Of a DNA stretch of 64,000 nucleotides, positions 8,830-16,388 are shown one piece after another. A model generated the notes under the pieces. That model worked only from the letters and a program-made list of their open reading frames with translations. It was not told where the DNA came from and did no database searches. The position numbers and the translations under genes were made by a program. Position 1 is the stretch's first letter, and each line of letters begins with the position of its first letter. The DNA comes from Anaerocolumna sp. AGMB13025 (GTDB taxonomy: Bacteria > Bacillota > Clostridia > Lachnospirales > Lachnospiraceae): NCBI RefSeq assembly GCF_029689925.1, contig NZ_CP121445.1, forward strand, positions 51,001 through 115,000, given 5' to 3'.

Positions 8830-9569
8830 TAATCAATTATAGTATATATCATTATTCCAACAAAGAATGGATGGGTTATTTCCTCCAGGGAGCTGCTTTT
8901 GGTGGGTTTATCGGCTATTTATTTTATGCCGATCTAGCAGGGGTTTTCTTATTAACCATCTATGGATTTGTCCATGTACATATAAAAAGAAAACAGCTCA
9001 TAAAGGATAGAAAATGGCAGTTGAATCTGGAATTCCGGGATGGATTGTCCAGTTTGTCGGCAGCATTAAATGCGGGTTATTCCATAGAAAATGCTTTTAG
9101 CCAGGCTGTTACCGATTTAAAGCTTATGTACTCTGAGGAGGCCTTAATTGTTCAGGAGTTTGAAGGAATTGTAAAACAGATTAATATGAACCGGACAGTG
9201 GAAGAGGCGTTAAACGATTTTGCCAATCGAAGCAGTGTTGAGGATGTAATCAATTTTGCAGAAGTTTTTGCAACAGCAAAACGAACTGGCGGGGATATTA
9301 TTAAAATTATACGGACGACAGGTAATAGTATGAATGACAAGCTAGAGGTGAAAAGGGAAGTAGTTACATTAATTACCGGGAAGAAATTTGAAGCTAATAT
9401 CATGAGTCTGATACCCATCTTTATTATTATTTATCTTCGGATGTTTTCATCAGATTTTTTGGAACCGTTATATCATAATCTGTTTGGGGTTATATTTATG
9501 ACGATTATATTGATTTTGTATTTAGGGGTTTATCAATTGACTAGAAAGATTATTAATATTGAAGTTTAA
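8826..9569 (+). CDS. tadB: TadB-like inner membrane platform protein (T2SSF domain)
   Basis: TadB and TadC form the membrane platform on which CpaF acts. This 247-residue protein has N-terminal hydrophobic segments (about 18-50), a cytoplasmic helical T2SSF domain containing FRDGLSSLSAALNAGYSIENAF and RTGGDIIKIIRTTG, and two C-terminal membrane helices (about 195-240). It starts at a GTG overlapping the cpaF stop, so it is probably translated by reinitiation. It is a little shorter than proteobacterial TadB. Confidence 0.88.
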   Translation: MIINYSIYHYSNKEWMGYFLQGAAFGGFIGYLFYADLAGVFLLTIYGFVHVHIKRKQLIKDRKWQLNLEFRDGLSSLSAALNAGYSIENAFSQAVTDLKLMYSEEALIVQEFEGIVKQINMNRTVEEALNDFANRSSVEDVINFAEVFATAKRTGGDIIKIIRTTGNSMNDKLEVKREVVTLITGKKFEANIMSLIPIFIIIYLRMFSSDFLEPLYHNLFGVIFMTIILILYLGVYQLTRKIINIEV

Positions 9570-9608
9570 GGGTAAGTGGTTGTATGTATTCTTAAAAAGG
9601 GAGGTTAG

Positions 9609-11075
9609 ATGGTCTTATTAAATTTAGTTTTATTAATTGCATTCGTGATACTTTGGTTACTATCTAAAAAGTACCAAATAGATGTTGTTAACAGCCTTGA
9701 TGAAAAAGAGTACCATTTTAAAGCTTTGTATCCGTTCGGTTTTTACCTTATGGATAAGTTTGGACTTTATAAAAAAAAGTCCTCCAATCACCTAGAAGAA
9801 CCCTTAAAAGCAGTTTATGTAGGGGAACAGATGGAGATTGTTAAAAGACTTTATCTATGCAATAAAGTAGTCGTAGCAGCCCTTATCATATTTGCAGCCA
9901 ATTTCTTTGGATTAATAAGCGGTGTACAGTCTTTTCAGAATAAACAGCTTTTGGAGGGAAACTATCTGTTAAGACCTGGTTATGAGCAAGGCTCAAAATC
10001 GGTTGATTTAAAAGTAAATGTATCTGAAAAGGATACCTCGGTTCTGGAAGAAGAGATACATATTGAGTTGGAAGAAAAACAGTATGACGAAGCAGAAATC
10101 AGGAAACAGTTTCAGCATGCGAAAGACTATATTGATGCTCATCTACTAAACAATAATCAATCCCCAGAGCATGTTCTGTCAGATCTTAAATTTATTACTA
10201 AAATACCGGATACCAGGGTATCAGTTACTTGGACCAGTGATAATAGTGAAATAATTGATACAGAAGGGAAGGTGCATAATGAAGAGTTAGGCGAAGGCGT
10301 ACTTATACCAATCACCGCAAAGCTTATATATCAGGATATGGAAGAAGAATATACCAGGTATTTTAAGGTACTGCCAAAGGTATATACCAGGGAAGAACTT
10401 ACAAGAAAAAGTCTGACCGAAGCACTTAGTGCCGCGGATAAAGCTTCAAAAATGCAGGACAAGTTGCCTTTACCGGATTCCCTGAATCAACAGAGGGTCT
10501 CCTGGGCGGAAAATGAAAATAATACAGGTGGAATGCTTCTGATATTTGGTGTAATAGCAGCGATTCTATTATATTTTTTAATGGACCGGGACCTATATGG
10601 TAAGGTTGAAAAAAGAAACCGGGAAATGCTATTGGATTATCCGGAGATCATTAATAAATTTACGCTGCTAGTCGGAGCCGGCATGTCTTTTTCTAATGCC
10701 TGGAATAAAATCTCAAAGGATTATAAGGAGAAAGGAGGGAAAAAACGGTATGCTTATGAGGAAATGGTCATTACCTATGGAGAATTAATGTTAGGAACTT
10801 CTGAAATAACCGCCTATGAAAGATTTGGACGAAGAGTAAAATTAATACCCTATCTGCGGTTTAGTTCCTTACTTGCCCAAAACGTAAAAAAAGGTTCTTC
10901 TGGTCTGTTAAGCCAACTGGAGCTGGAAGCGGCAGAAGCTTTTGAAGAAAGGAAAGAGCTTGCAAAACGAATGGGAGAAGAAGCCGGTACAAAACTACTA
11001 TTTCCCATGATACTAATGTTATTGCTGGTATTGGCGGTTATTATGGTTCCTGCATTAATTTCCTTTCAAATATAA
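9609..11075 (+). CDS. TadC-like platform protein carrying an extracytoplasmic Ig-like insert
   Basis: The C-terminal 170 residues are a T2SSF platform domain: LLDYPEIINKFTLLVGAGMSFS, AYERFGRRVKLIPYLRFSSLLAQ, and a final membrane helix. Unlike ordinary TadC (about 300 residues) this one has 488. Between a membrane helix at about 75-100 and another at about 310-328 lies an extra region predicted to face outside. It contains an atrophied bacterial Ig-like domain (aBig_2 type) at about 170-260 with VTWTSDNSEIIDTEGKV and a terminal YTRYFKVLPK strand. The gene follows tadB by 39 bp with a GGGAGG site before the ATG. The insert may contact peptidoglycan or pilus subunits; this is inference. Confidence 0.82.
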   Translation: MVLLNLVLLIAFVILWLLSKKYQIDVVNSLDEKEYHFKALYPFGFYLMDKFGLYKKKSSNHLEEPLKAVYVGEQMEIVKRLYLCNKVVVAALIIFAANFFGLISGVQSFQNKQLLEGNYLLRPGYEQGSKSVDLKVNVSEKDTSVLEEEIHIELEEKQYDEAEIRKQFQHAKDYIDAHLLNNNQSPEHVLSDLKFITKIPDTRVSVTWTSDNSEIIDTEGKVHNEELGEGVLIPITAKLIYQDMEEEYTRYFKVLPKVYTREELTRKSLTEALSAADKASKMQDKLPLPDSLNQQRVSWAENENNTGGMLLIFGVIAAILLYFLMDRDLYGKVEKRNREMLLDYPEIINKFTLLVGAGMSFSNAWNKISKDYKEKGGKKRYAYEEMVITYGELMLGTSEITAYERFGRRVKLIPYLRFSSLLAQNVKKGSSGLLSQLELEAAEAFEERKELAKRMGEEAGTKLLFPMILMLLLVLAVIMVPALISFQI

Positions 11076-11284
11076 ATCATGAGGCAATTTTTATTACCAG
11101 AACATATGGATAAAAGATTAGAATTACATAGTGATAGAAAATAACACATAGGGAAAGAAAATAACACAAAGCTGAAAGAAAATAAAACATAGAAAGACTG
11201 CCAGCAATAATCCAGCAATAATCTTTCAGCATTTTAATTATGGCAGTGTTGCAAAGTGACTTGCAATATACATGAGGTAAAATT
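11076..11284. other. gap before the pilin gene with short direct repeats
   Basis: No gene is seen. Three copies of an AGAAAATAACACA-like sequence (the third degenerate) lie between about 11127 and 11190, followed by the doublet CAGCAATAATCCAGCAATAATC. The region could hold a processing site or promoter that raises pilin expression. Confidence 0.4.
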
Positions 11285-11458
11285 ATGAACCTGATAAAAG
11301 AATTTATTAAGGAAGAAGAAGGTATTGCAATTGTTGAAATTATTTTAATTTTAGTACTGTTGGTTGGCTTAGTTCTTATATTCAGGCAAAAAATCACAGA
11401 TATCGTAAAGAATATAATAGATTCCATTGCCGGTGACATAAATAGTATTACGAAATAA
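11285..11458 (+). CDS. Flp-type type IVb pilin
   Basis: This is a 57-residue prepilin, the major subunit of the Tad pilus. It has a short basic leader (MNLIKEFIKEEEG), then the conserved pilin signature with Glu at position 5 after the Gly cleavage site (G/IAIVE). A hydrophobic helix of about 20 residues and a short hydrophilic tail ending in GDINSITK follow. It fits the Flp1-like family of Clostridia. Cleavage after Gly13 by the A24 peptidases encoded in this operon is expected. The ATG follows GAGGT with suitable spacing. It lies between tadC and the DUF5702 gene. Confidence 0.85.
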   Translation: MNLIKEFIKEEEGIAIVEIILILVLLVGLVLIFRQKITDIVKNIIDSIAGDINSITK

Positions 11459-11495
11459 AGCAATATGTCTTGGAAAGACAGATAGGAGTAAGTAC

Positions 11496-13958
11496 ATGTG
11501 TAAGCAGAAGGAGGGATCCATTACTGTTTTTTTAAGCCTTGTATTGTTACTGATTCTGGCTATTACTATGACCACAATAGAAGCAGCCAGAGTGAATGGA
11601 GCTAAGGTATATGCGGAACGCGCCTTACAGACAGCTATGGATTCTGTCCTGAGTGAATATTACAGACCCTTATTAGAGGAATATCACTTGTTTGGGCTGG
11701 AGGGTAGTTATGGTACGGATAACCTGAATACGGATGTCATAGCAGCTAAATTAAGGAATTATATGGAATATACCTTTAATCCAGGTAAGGATCTTAAAGA
11801 TTCAGGGGGGAATCCCTATCAGCTTTTTAATCTATATGGTATTAATACAGACAATGCAGCTATTAATAAAACCAATACATTAACAGATTTTAATGGAGAA
11901 TTATTTGTTAATCAGGCAGTTTCTTATATGAAGTATAAAGAAATCAGCGGTGGAATAGAAGGTTTTTTGCCTAAGCTTTTAGACACCCAGGAAACAGAAA
12001 AAGCACAGGCTGTTCTGGAAGAAAAACAAGAAACCGAAGAAAGTTTATATGAGATTGATGAGAGAATATTAAATCTGATGCGTTTAATTGACGGTATTAC
12101 GATTAATGAGAAAGGCGTGAAGGTAAACAGGGACGGCAAAATAGCAATACAGAATTATTTTGTTAAAAAAATCATTACATTACCGATAACAAAAGCGAAT
12201 CTTGGCATACAAAATGACCTTGTATACAGCTCTCTTATGGGTCATTATAGTAATCCAAACCCAAAAATAGACCAAGCGCAAGAAGCAATCAACTCCCTCA
12301 ATTCTAATGCAGCAAAAAAAGAAGAAGCAGAGGCAGCTTACCAAAGCTTACTGTCAATAGACCAAAGCAGTATAAAAGACCCGGAAGAGTTATCTGCCCT
12401 GAAAGAATCTATAGCCGCGGCAATTGATCGATTCGATACCTACAAGCAAATCGAAAAAGGTTTAATCACAACCTTAAACAATAATATGAAAGACCTTAAT
12501 AATCTGGTAGAAGGAATCCAGCCTGCCATAAAGGCTGCTCAAGAGATAATAGATGAATTAATTCCCTTGCAGGAAGAAGCCGCTTTAAAGATTGAGAATT
12601 ATGAAACGTATCTAGCGGAAAATAAAGAACAGCTGAAGGAGGAATTTTATCAGGGATTATTAGATGATTTAGCCCAATTAGAAAAATATAAAGGCGGGGG
12701 TAACCAAAGTGACTCTATTACACAATATGATTTTATAGGTATGAGAGCTACTCTAAATGCAAATGAAGCTATCTTAATCGCCATAAAGGCAGATACAAGA
12801 CTAACCGTCACAACGGAGAAAGAATCCTGGAAGGATGTAGAAACAGCACTAACCCACATAAGAAGTTTATTAACAGCTTATAGTCATGATAAACTCCAAT
12901 TTGATTACAGTACTTTGGAAAAACCGGTAGAAAGCGATTCTTTTTTTTCAGGCATTAGGTCAATTCTTGAAGAGGGTATTATGGGTTTACTAATTGAAGA
13001 TAAAAACCAACTATCTGATAAAAAGCTAAGTGGTAAAGAACTGCCTTCCACGGTACATAAAATTGAACCGGGGGAAGAGCCAGAGGATATTTCGTCCTCC
13101 GTCTCAAATCTTGATCTGGCAGGGGGCGGCAGTTTGTTTTCTGAATTAATGAATGATTTTTCCAAAGGGTTTGATTTGAAAGAAACTGCTGGCAGTGGTG
13201 TGGAAGGAGCTGCTAAATTCCTGTTATTACAGGAATATTTATTCGATCATTTTGGAAGCTATAGCATCGACGAACTGCAGGAGGAGATAAAAGCTCTCGA
13301 TTACGAACTGGAATACATTATAATGGGTAAAAGTACCGATTATGAGAATTTGAAAGCAGTACTGACCCGTCTTCTTTTGATACGCACCGTAATGAATATG
13401 ATAACCCTGTTAAGTGATAAGAAAAGCAATGAAGAAGCCCGTGCCTTAGCCATTGGATTTGTTGGTTTTACAGGGCTTCCAGCATTGGTAGAAATAACGA
13501 AAATGATTGTATTAACAGTCTGGGCTTTTGCTGAAGCACTGGTTGATGCTTCTGCATTGCTCCAGGGGAAAGCGCTGCCCCTTATTAAAAAGAGTGTTGA
13601 GATACAGATAGGACTTCATGAGATTTTTTATCTTAATAAAGTACTTATAAAATCCAAAGCAGATCAAATAAAGGAAACAAAAACCGTGTTGGAGCTAAGC
13701 TATCAGGATTATCTCAAGTTATTTTTATTTATGGAAAGCCAGGAAAATAAAAGTTTTAGGGCAATGGATCTGATTCAGGAGAATCTGCAGCTTAAATATG
13801 AGGATACCTTTTATATAAAAAACTGCCTCTTTGGTTTTTCAACAAAGGCTGATTATAGTATGGATTCCAGATTTATTAAGCTGCCCTTTGTTAAAGAGAT
13901 GTTAAGCAATGAAGATTATAAGTATGTTTATCATGTGGTTATGGAGTATTCCTATTAA
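11496..13958 (+). CDS. DUF5702 Tad-locus protein
   Basis: This 820-residue protein has one N-terminal membrane helix in a pseudopilin-like start (KEGSITVFLSLVLLLILAI) and then a very long extracytoplasmic region. Residues 160-400 and 600-720 are rich in coiled coil. A hydrophobic stretch at about 640-690 may be a second membrane contact. The start matches the DUF5702 family, found almost only in Tad loci of Clostridia. The N-terminus resembles TadG/TadE-class anchors, so a scaffold or pilus-base role is plausible but unproven. It lies 37 bp after the pilin gene. Confidence 0.75.
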   Translation: MCKQKEGSITVFLSLVLLLILAITMTTIEAARVNGAKVYAERALQTAMDSVLSEYYRPLLEEYHLFGLEGSYGTDNLNTDVIAAKLRNYMEYTFNPGKDLKDSGGNPYQLFNLYGINTDNAAINKTNTLTDFNGELFVNQAVSYMKYKEISGGIEGFLPKLLDTQETEKAQAVLEEKQETEESLYEIDERILNLMRLIDGITINEKGVKVNRDGKIAIQNYFVKKIITLPITKANLGIQNDLVYSSLMGHYSNPNPKIDQAQEAINSLNSNAAKKEEAEAAYQSLLSIDQSSIKDPEELSALKESIAAAIDRFDTYKQIEKGLITTLNNNMKDLNNLVEGIQPAIKAAQEIIDELIPLQEEAALKIENYETYLAENKEQLKEEFYQGLLDDLAQLEKYKGGGNQSDSITQYDFIGMRATLNANEAILIAIKADTRLTVTTEKESWKDVETALTHIRSLLTAYSHDKLQFDYSTLEKPVESDSFFSGIRSILEEGIMGLLIEDKNQLSDKKLSGKELPSTVHKIEPGEEPEDISSSVSNLDLAGGGSLFSELMNDFSKGFDLKETAGSGVEGAAKFLLLQEYLFDHFGSYSIDELQEEIKALDYELEYIIMGKSTDYENLKAVLTRLLLIRTVMNMITLLSDKKSNEEARALAIGFVGFTGLPALVEITKMIVLTVWAFAEALVDASALLQGKALPLIKKSVEIQIGLHEIFYLNKVLIKSKADQIKETKTVLELSYQDYLKLFLFMESQENKSFRAMDLIQENLQLKYEDTFYIKNCLFGFSTKADYSMDSRFIKLPFVKEMLSNEDYKYVYHVVMEYSY

Positions 13959-13990
13959 ACCAAAATTATAAGGAGATGATAATTTTAATA

Positions 13991-14098
13991 ATAAGAATGC
14001 AGATAGGAACGCAAATAAGAACGCAAATAAGAATGCAAATAAGAATACAAATAGGAACGCAAATAGGAACGCAAATAGGAACGTAAATAGGAACGTAA
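13991..14098 (+). repeat. 12-bp tandem repeat, nine copies
   Basis: Nine uninterrupted 12-bp units of the form ATARGAAYGCAA (R at position 4, Y at position 8) occur in the gap between the DUF5702 and TadE-like genes. One frame reads as repeated Asn-Lys/Arg-Asn-Ala/Thr/Val and stays open to a stop at about 14138, but no start codon precedes it. It is either a non-coding satellite or the tail of a lost gene. Confidence 0.85.
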
Positions 14099-14202
14099 AT
14101 GAAAGAGTTAACACAAAATATATAATGGAGGTTAAATAAAATTTCAAATTAAAAAATATCATCTTAAAAGGTTTAATAAATTTTACCAATCAACAGTCTA
14201 GT

Positions 14203-14334
14203 TTAGAATGGATCGGGATATCCGTTCTCGTCTTTTATTTCTATAAAAACTAAAAATATTTCAAACAATTTCTCTCTCCAAGAAAACATCATCCAAAACA
14301 TTTTTTCAGGAACGGATATCCCAATCCATTCTAA
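14203..14334. repeat. foldback element with 25-bp terminal inverted repeats
   Basis: The arms at 14203-14227 and 14310-14334 (TTAGAATGGATCGGGATATC and continuing) match over 25 bp with one C/T difference that still allows G-U pairing. They enclose 82 bp of AT-rich sequence without a gene. Size and structure fit a MITE or a long RNA hairpin inside the operon. No clear target duplication is seen. Confidence 0.7.
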
Positions 14335-14369
14335 GAGGCTGTTTATCCAGTATAAAAAGAGGAAAAGCC

Positions 14370-15260
14370 ATGAGAAGGAATAATAAGAATTTAAAGGTAG
14401 CTTGTGGTTCCTTAACGGTAGAGGCAGCACTGGTGTTACCGATTTTTATATATATCATGATTGCTTTTTTGTATTTTCTGCAGATTATCAGATTGCAGGA
14501 AATGCTGCAGAATGCAATTACTGAAACAGGATTTTTTACCGCAAAGTATGCTTATGTGTATGATTATATTAAAGAATACGAAACCGAAGAGCCTGAGGAT
14601 AATAAAAATCTGAAAGAGAATACCTCAGAATCCAGTATAGAAGCAGCTATAGCGAAAACCATTGACAGTACTTTCTATAAAATTAAAATGAAGGATTATC
14701 TTAATGTAAATTTATTAAATCAGTTTTGTATTAAGGGTGGTTATAGCGGTATTCATACCAATTTGTCTGCATTTATGGATGAAGAGGAGGCCATCGATAT
14801 TATTTTAACCTACGATATCAGACTTCCCTTGCTTTTCATTCATATTAAGGATATTCCGATGATGCAGCGGGTACGGCTGCGAGGTTGGAGTGGACATAAG
14901 GTTTCTGTTAAAACCTCTTCTCCCGATTCCACCAATGGGAATGAACAAATGGTATATATAACCCAGACCGGCACCGTATATCACTTATACAAAGACTGCA
15001 CCTACTTAAAACTGTCCATAAAAGAAGTAAATCTAAGTCAGGTAGATGCCCTGCGAAATGATTCTGGAGGTAAGTATAAAAAATGCAATGTATGCGAAGG
15101 TGCAATGCCACCGGATTTAAAAACGGTATACATAACAAATACCGGTGACCGGTATCATTGGAATTTAAGTTGCAGTGGTCTGAAACGTACTATATTAACG
15201 GTTCCAATTTCGGAAATCCGGGACAGGAGTTTATGCAGCCGGTGCGGTTCGAAGGAATAA
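14370..15260 (+). CDS. TadE-like pseudopilin with two C-terminal Cys-rich modules
   Basis: The N-terminus is a TadE pseudopilin: CGSLTVEAALVLPIFIYIM, with the Glu of the prepilin motif and a single membrane helix at about 17-38. An extracytoplasmic region of about 150 residues follows. The last 100 residues hold two copies of one module: VYITQTGTVYHLYKDCTYLKL...CNVCEG at about 191-235 and VYITNTGDRYHWNLSCSGLKR...CSRCG at about 252-293. Each has His, Cys and a CxxC pair, so metal binding is likely. Similar small modules resembling the Ada/nuclease-tail YHxxxC...CxxC fold occur on other secreted proteins. The role is unknown. Confidence 0.78.
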   Translation: MRRNNKNLKVACGSLTVEAALVLPIFIYIMIAFLYFLQIIRLQEMLQNAITETGFFTAKYAYVYDYIKEYETEEPEDNKNLKENTSESSIEAAIAKTIDSTFYKIKMKDYLNVNLLNQFCIKGGYSGIHTNLSAFMDEEEAIDIILTYDIRLPLLFIHIKDIPMMQRVRLRGWSGHKVSVKTSSPDSTNGNEQMVYITQTGTVYHLYKDCTYLKLSIKEVNLSQVDALRNDSGGKYKKCNVCEGAMPPDLKTVYITNTGDRYHWNLSCSGLKRTILTVPISEIRDRSLCSRCGSKE

Positions 15261-15290
15261 TATATTATTATAGAAAGGCAGGGTTTTGAA

Positions 15291-15722
15291 ATGCTATATA
15301 AAGATTACATCATGACGGCTATTGTTAGTATCTGGTTAATCCTATGCAGTTGGCAGGACATCCGAAAGAAAAAGATACAGTTAGCTTTAATTGGAGCCGG
15401 GTTTTTATGCATAATGGCTTACTCGTTTTGGGCAGGCGGTATTACGATTTGGAATCGGGCAGCAGGATTAAGCCTGGGGGTTTTATTACTTATCCTAAAT
15501 CCCATCACCAGGGGGCAGATTGGCATAGGAGATGGTCTTATCGTCAGTATTATAGGTATCGGATTAGGTTTTCACCGGCTTGCTTTTATACTTGTATATG
15601 GTTTATTCGGGGCAGCTATCGTTTCTATTGGGCTAATTATGTTTCGTAAGGTGAACAGGAAAGTTACGATACCCTTTATACCCTTTTTGCTGCTTGGATA
15701 TTTGGGAGGACTTATCAGCTAA
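15291..15722 (+). CDS. second A24 family prepilin peptidase
   Basis: This 143-residue membrane protein has about four or five helices and the two catalytic aspartates of the family: Asp23 in SWQDIRKKKI and Asp81 in GIGDGLIVS. It is shorter than the first peptidase of this operon (183 residues) and differs from it throughout. One enzyme may process the pilin and the other the TadE-type pseudopilins, but that division is only inferred. Its last codon abuts the next TadE-like gene (stop and start overlap as TAATG), which indicates tight coupling. Confidence 0.82.
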   Translation: MLYKDYIMTAIVSIWLILCSWQDIRKKKIQLALIGAGFLCIMAYSFWAGGITIWNRAAGLSLGVLLLILNPITRGQIGIGDGLIVSIIGIGLGFHRLAFILVYGLFGAAIVSIGLIMFRKVNRKVTIPFIPFLLLGYLGGLIS

Positions 15723-16348
15723 TGAAAGGCGGGTTTAATCAAGGGTATCAAGCACAAGACAGCAATACTTCCAGGGTAAGTTACTATGTATCAGGAAGTT
15801 ATACGGTAGAAATGGCTCTGCTTTTTCCGGTTATAATATTCATAATTGTAGGATTGATTTATTTAGGGTTTTATATGCATGATCAGGATAGGGTGGAAGC
15901 AGTTATGAATGATACCTTATTAAAAGGCAGGAATTTAATTCAAAGGGAAGCGGATATGAATACCGGATTCATAGACTATGAGGCATATTATAATCGTGGA
16001 ATTTTATACTCCTTACAGGACAATCTCCAGAGTAAAGAGCAGGAAATCTACAATTATTTAGAAGAACAGTTGAAAAGCAGATTATTTATAGCTGACATTA
16101 CCTCTATTGATATTGACGCCAGCCATACCAATTTAAGCATTGAAATTAAAGGAGAAATGATACTTCCATTTCCTGGAATCCGTCCCTTGTTTTCAAAAAG
16201 AGGTACTGCGGTAACTGTCACACAGCAAACCTCTATACAAAACAGTGCAGAATTTATCCGGATATTCAGCATATTTTCAGGGGTAGCGGATAAAATGCCT
16301 GTAATAGATGAGACATTAAAAAAATTACAGCAAATATTGAATAAATGA
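15722..16348 (+). CDS. TadE-like pseudopilin
   Basis: This 208-residue minor pilin-like protein has about 20 hydrophilic residues, then the pseudopilin signature SGSYTVEMALLFPVIIFIIVG with Glu five residues after the likely cleavage point, and one membrane helix at about 30-50. The remainder is an extracytoplasmic alpha/beta domain. The leader is long for a class III signal, but the TVEMAL core is clear. It overlaps the preceding peptidase gene by one base, and the FHA gene starts 40 bp later. Confidence 0.78.
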   Translation: MKGGFNQGYQAQDSNTSRVSYYVSGSYTVEMALLFPVIIFIIVGLIYLGFYMHDQDRVEAVMNDTLLKGRNLIQREADMNTGFIDYEAYYNRGILYSLQDNLQSKEQEIYNYLEEQLKSRLFIADITSIDIDASHTNLSIEIKGEMILPFPGIRPLFSKRGTAVTVTQQTSIQNSAEFIRIFSIFSGVADKMPVIDETLKKLQQILNK

Positions 16349-16388
16349 AACGAATAATAAGTCGGGTCTATCGTATGGGAGGTGACTT

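Noticed and set aside
13902..14189. Antisense frame rich in Phe-Ala-Phe-Leu
   Set aside because: It is produced by the 12-bp tandem repeat read on the other strand and has no start signal.
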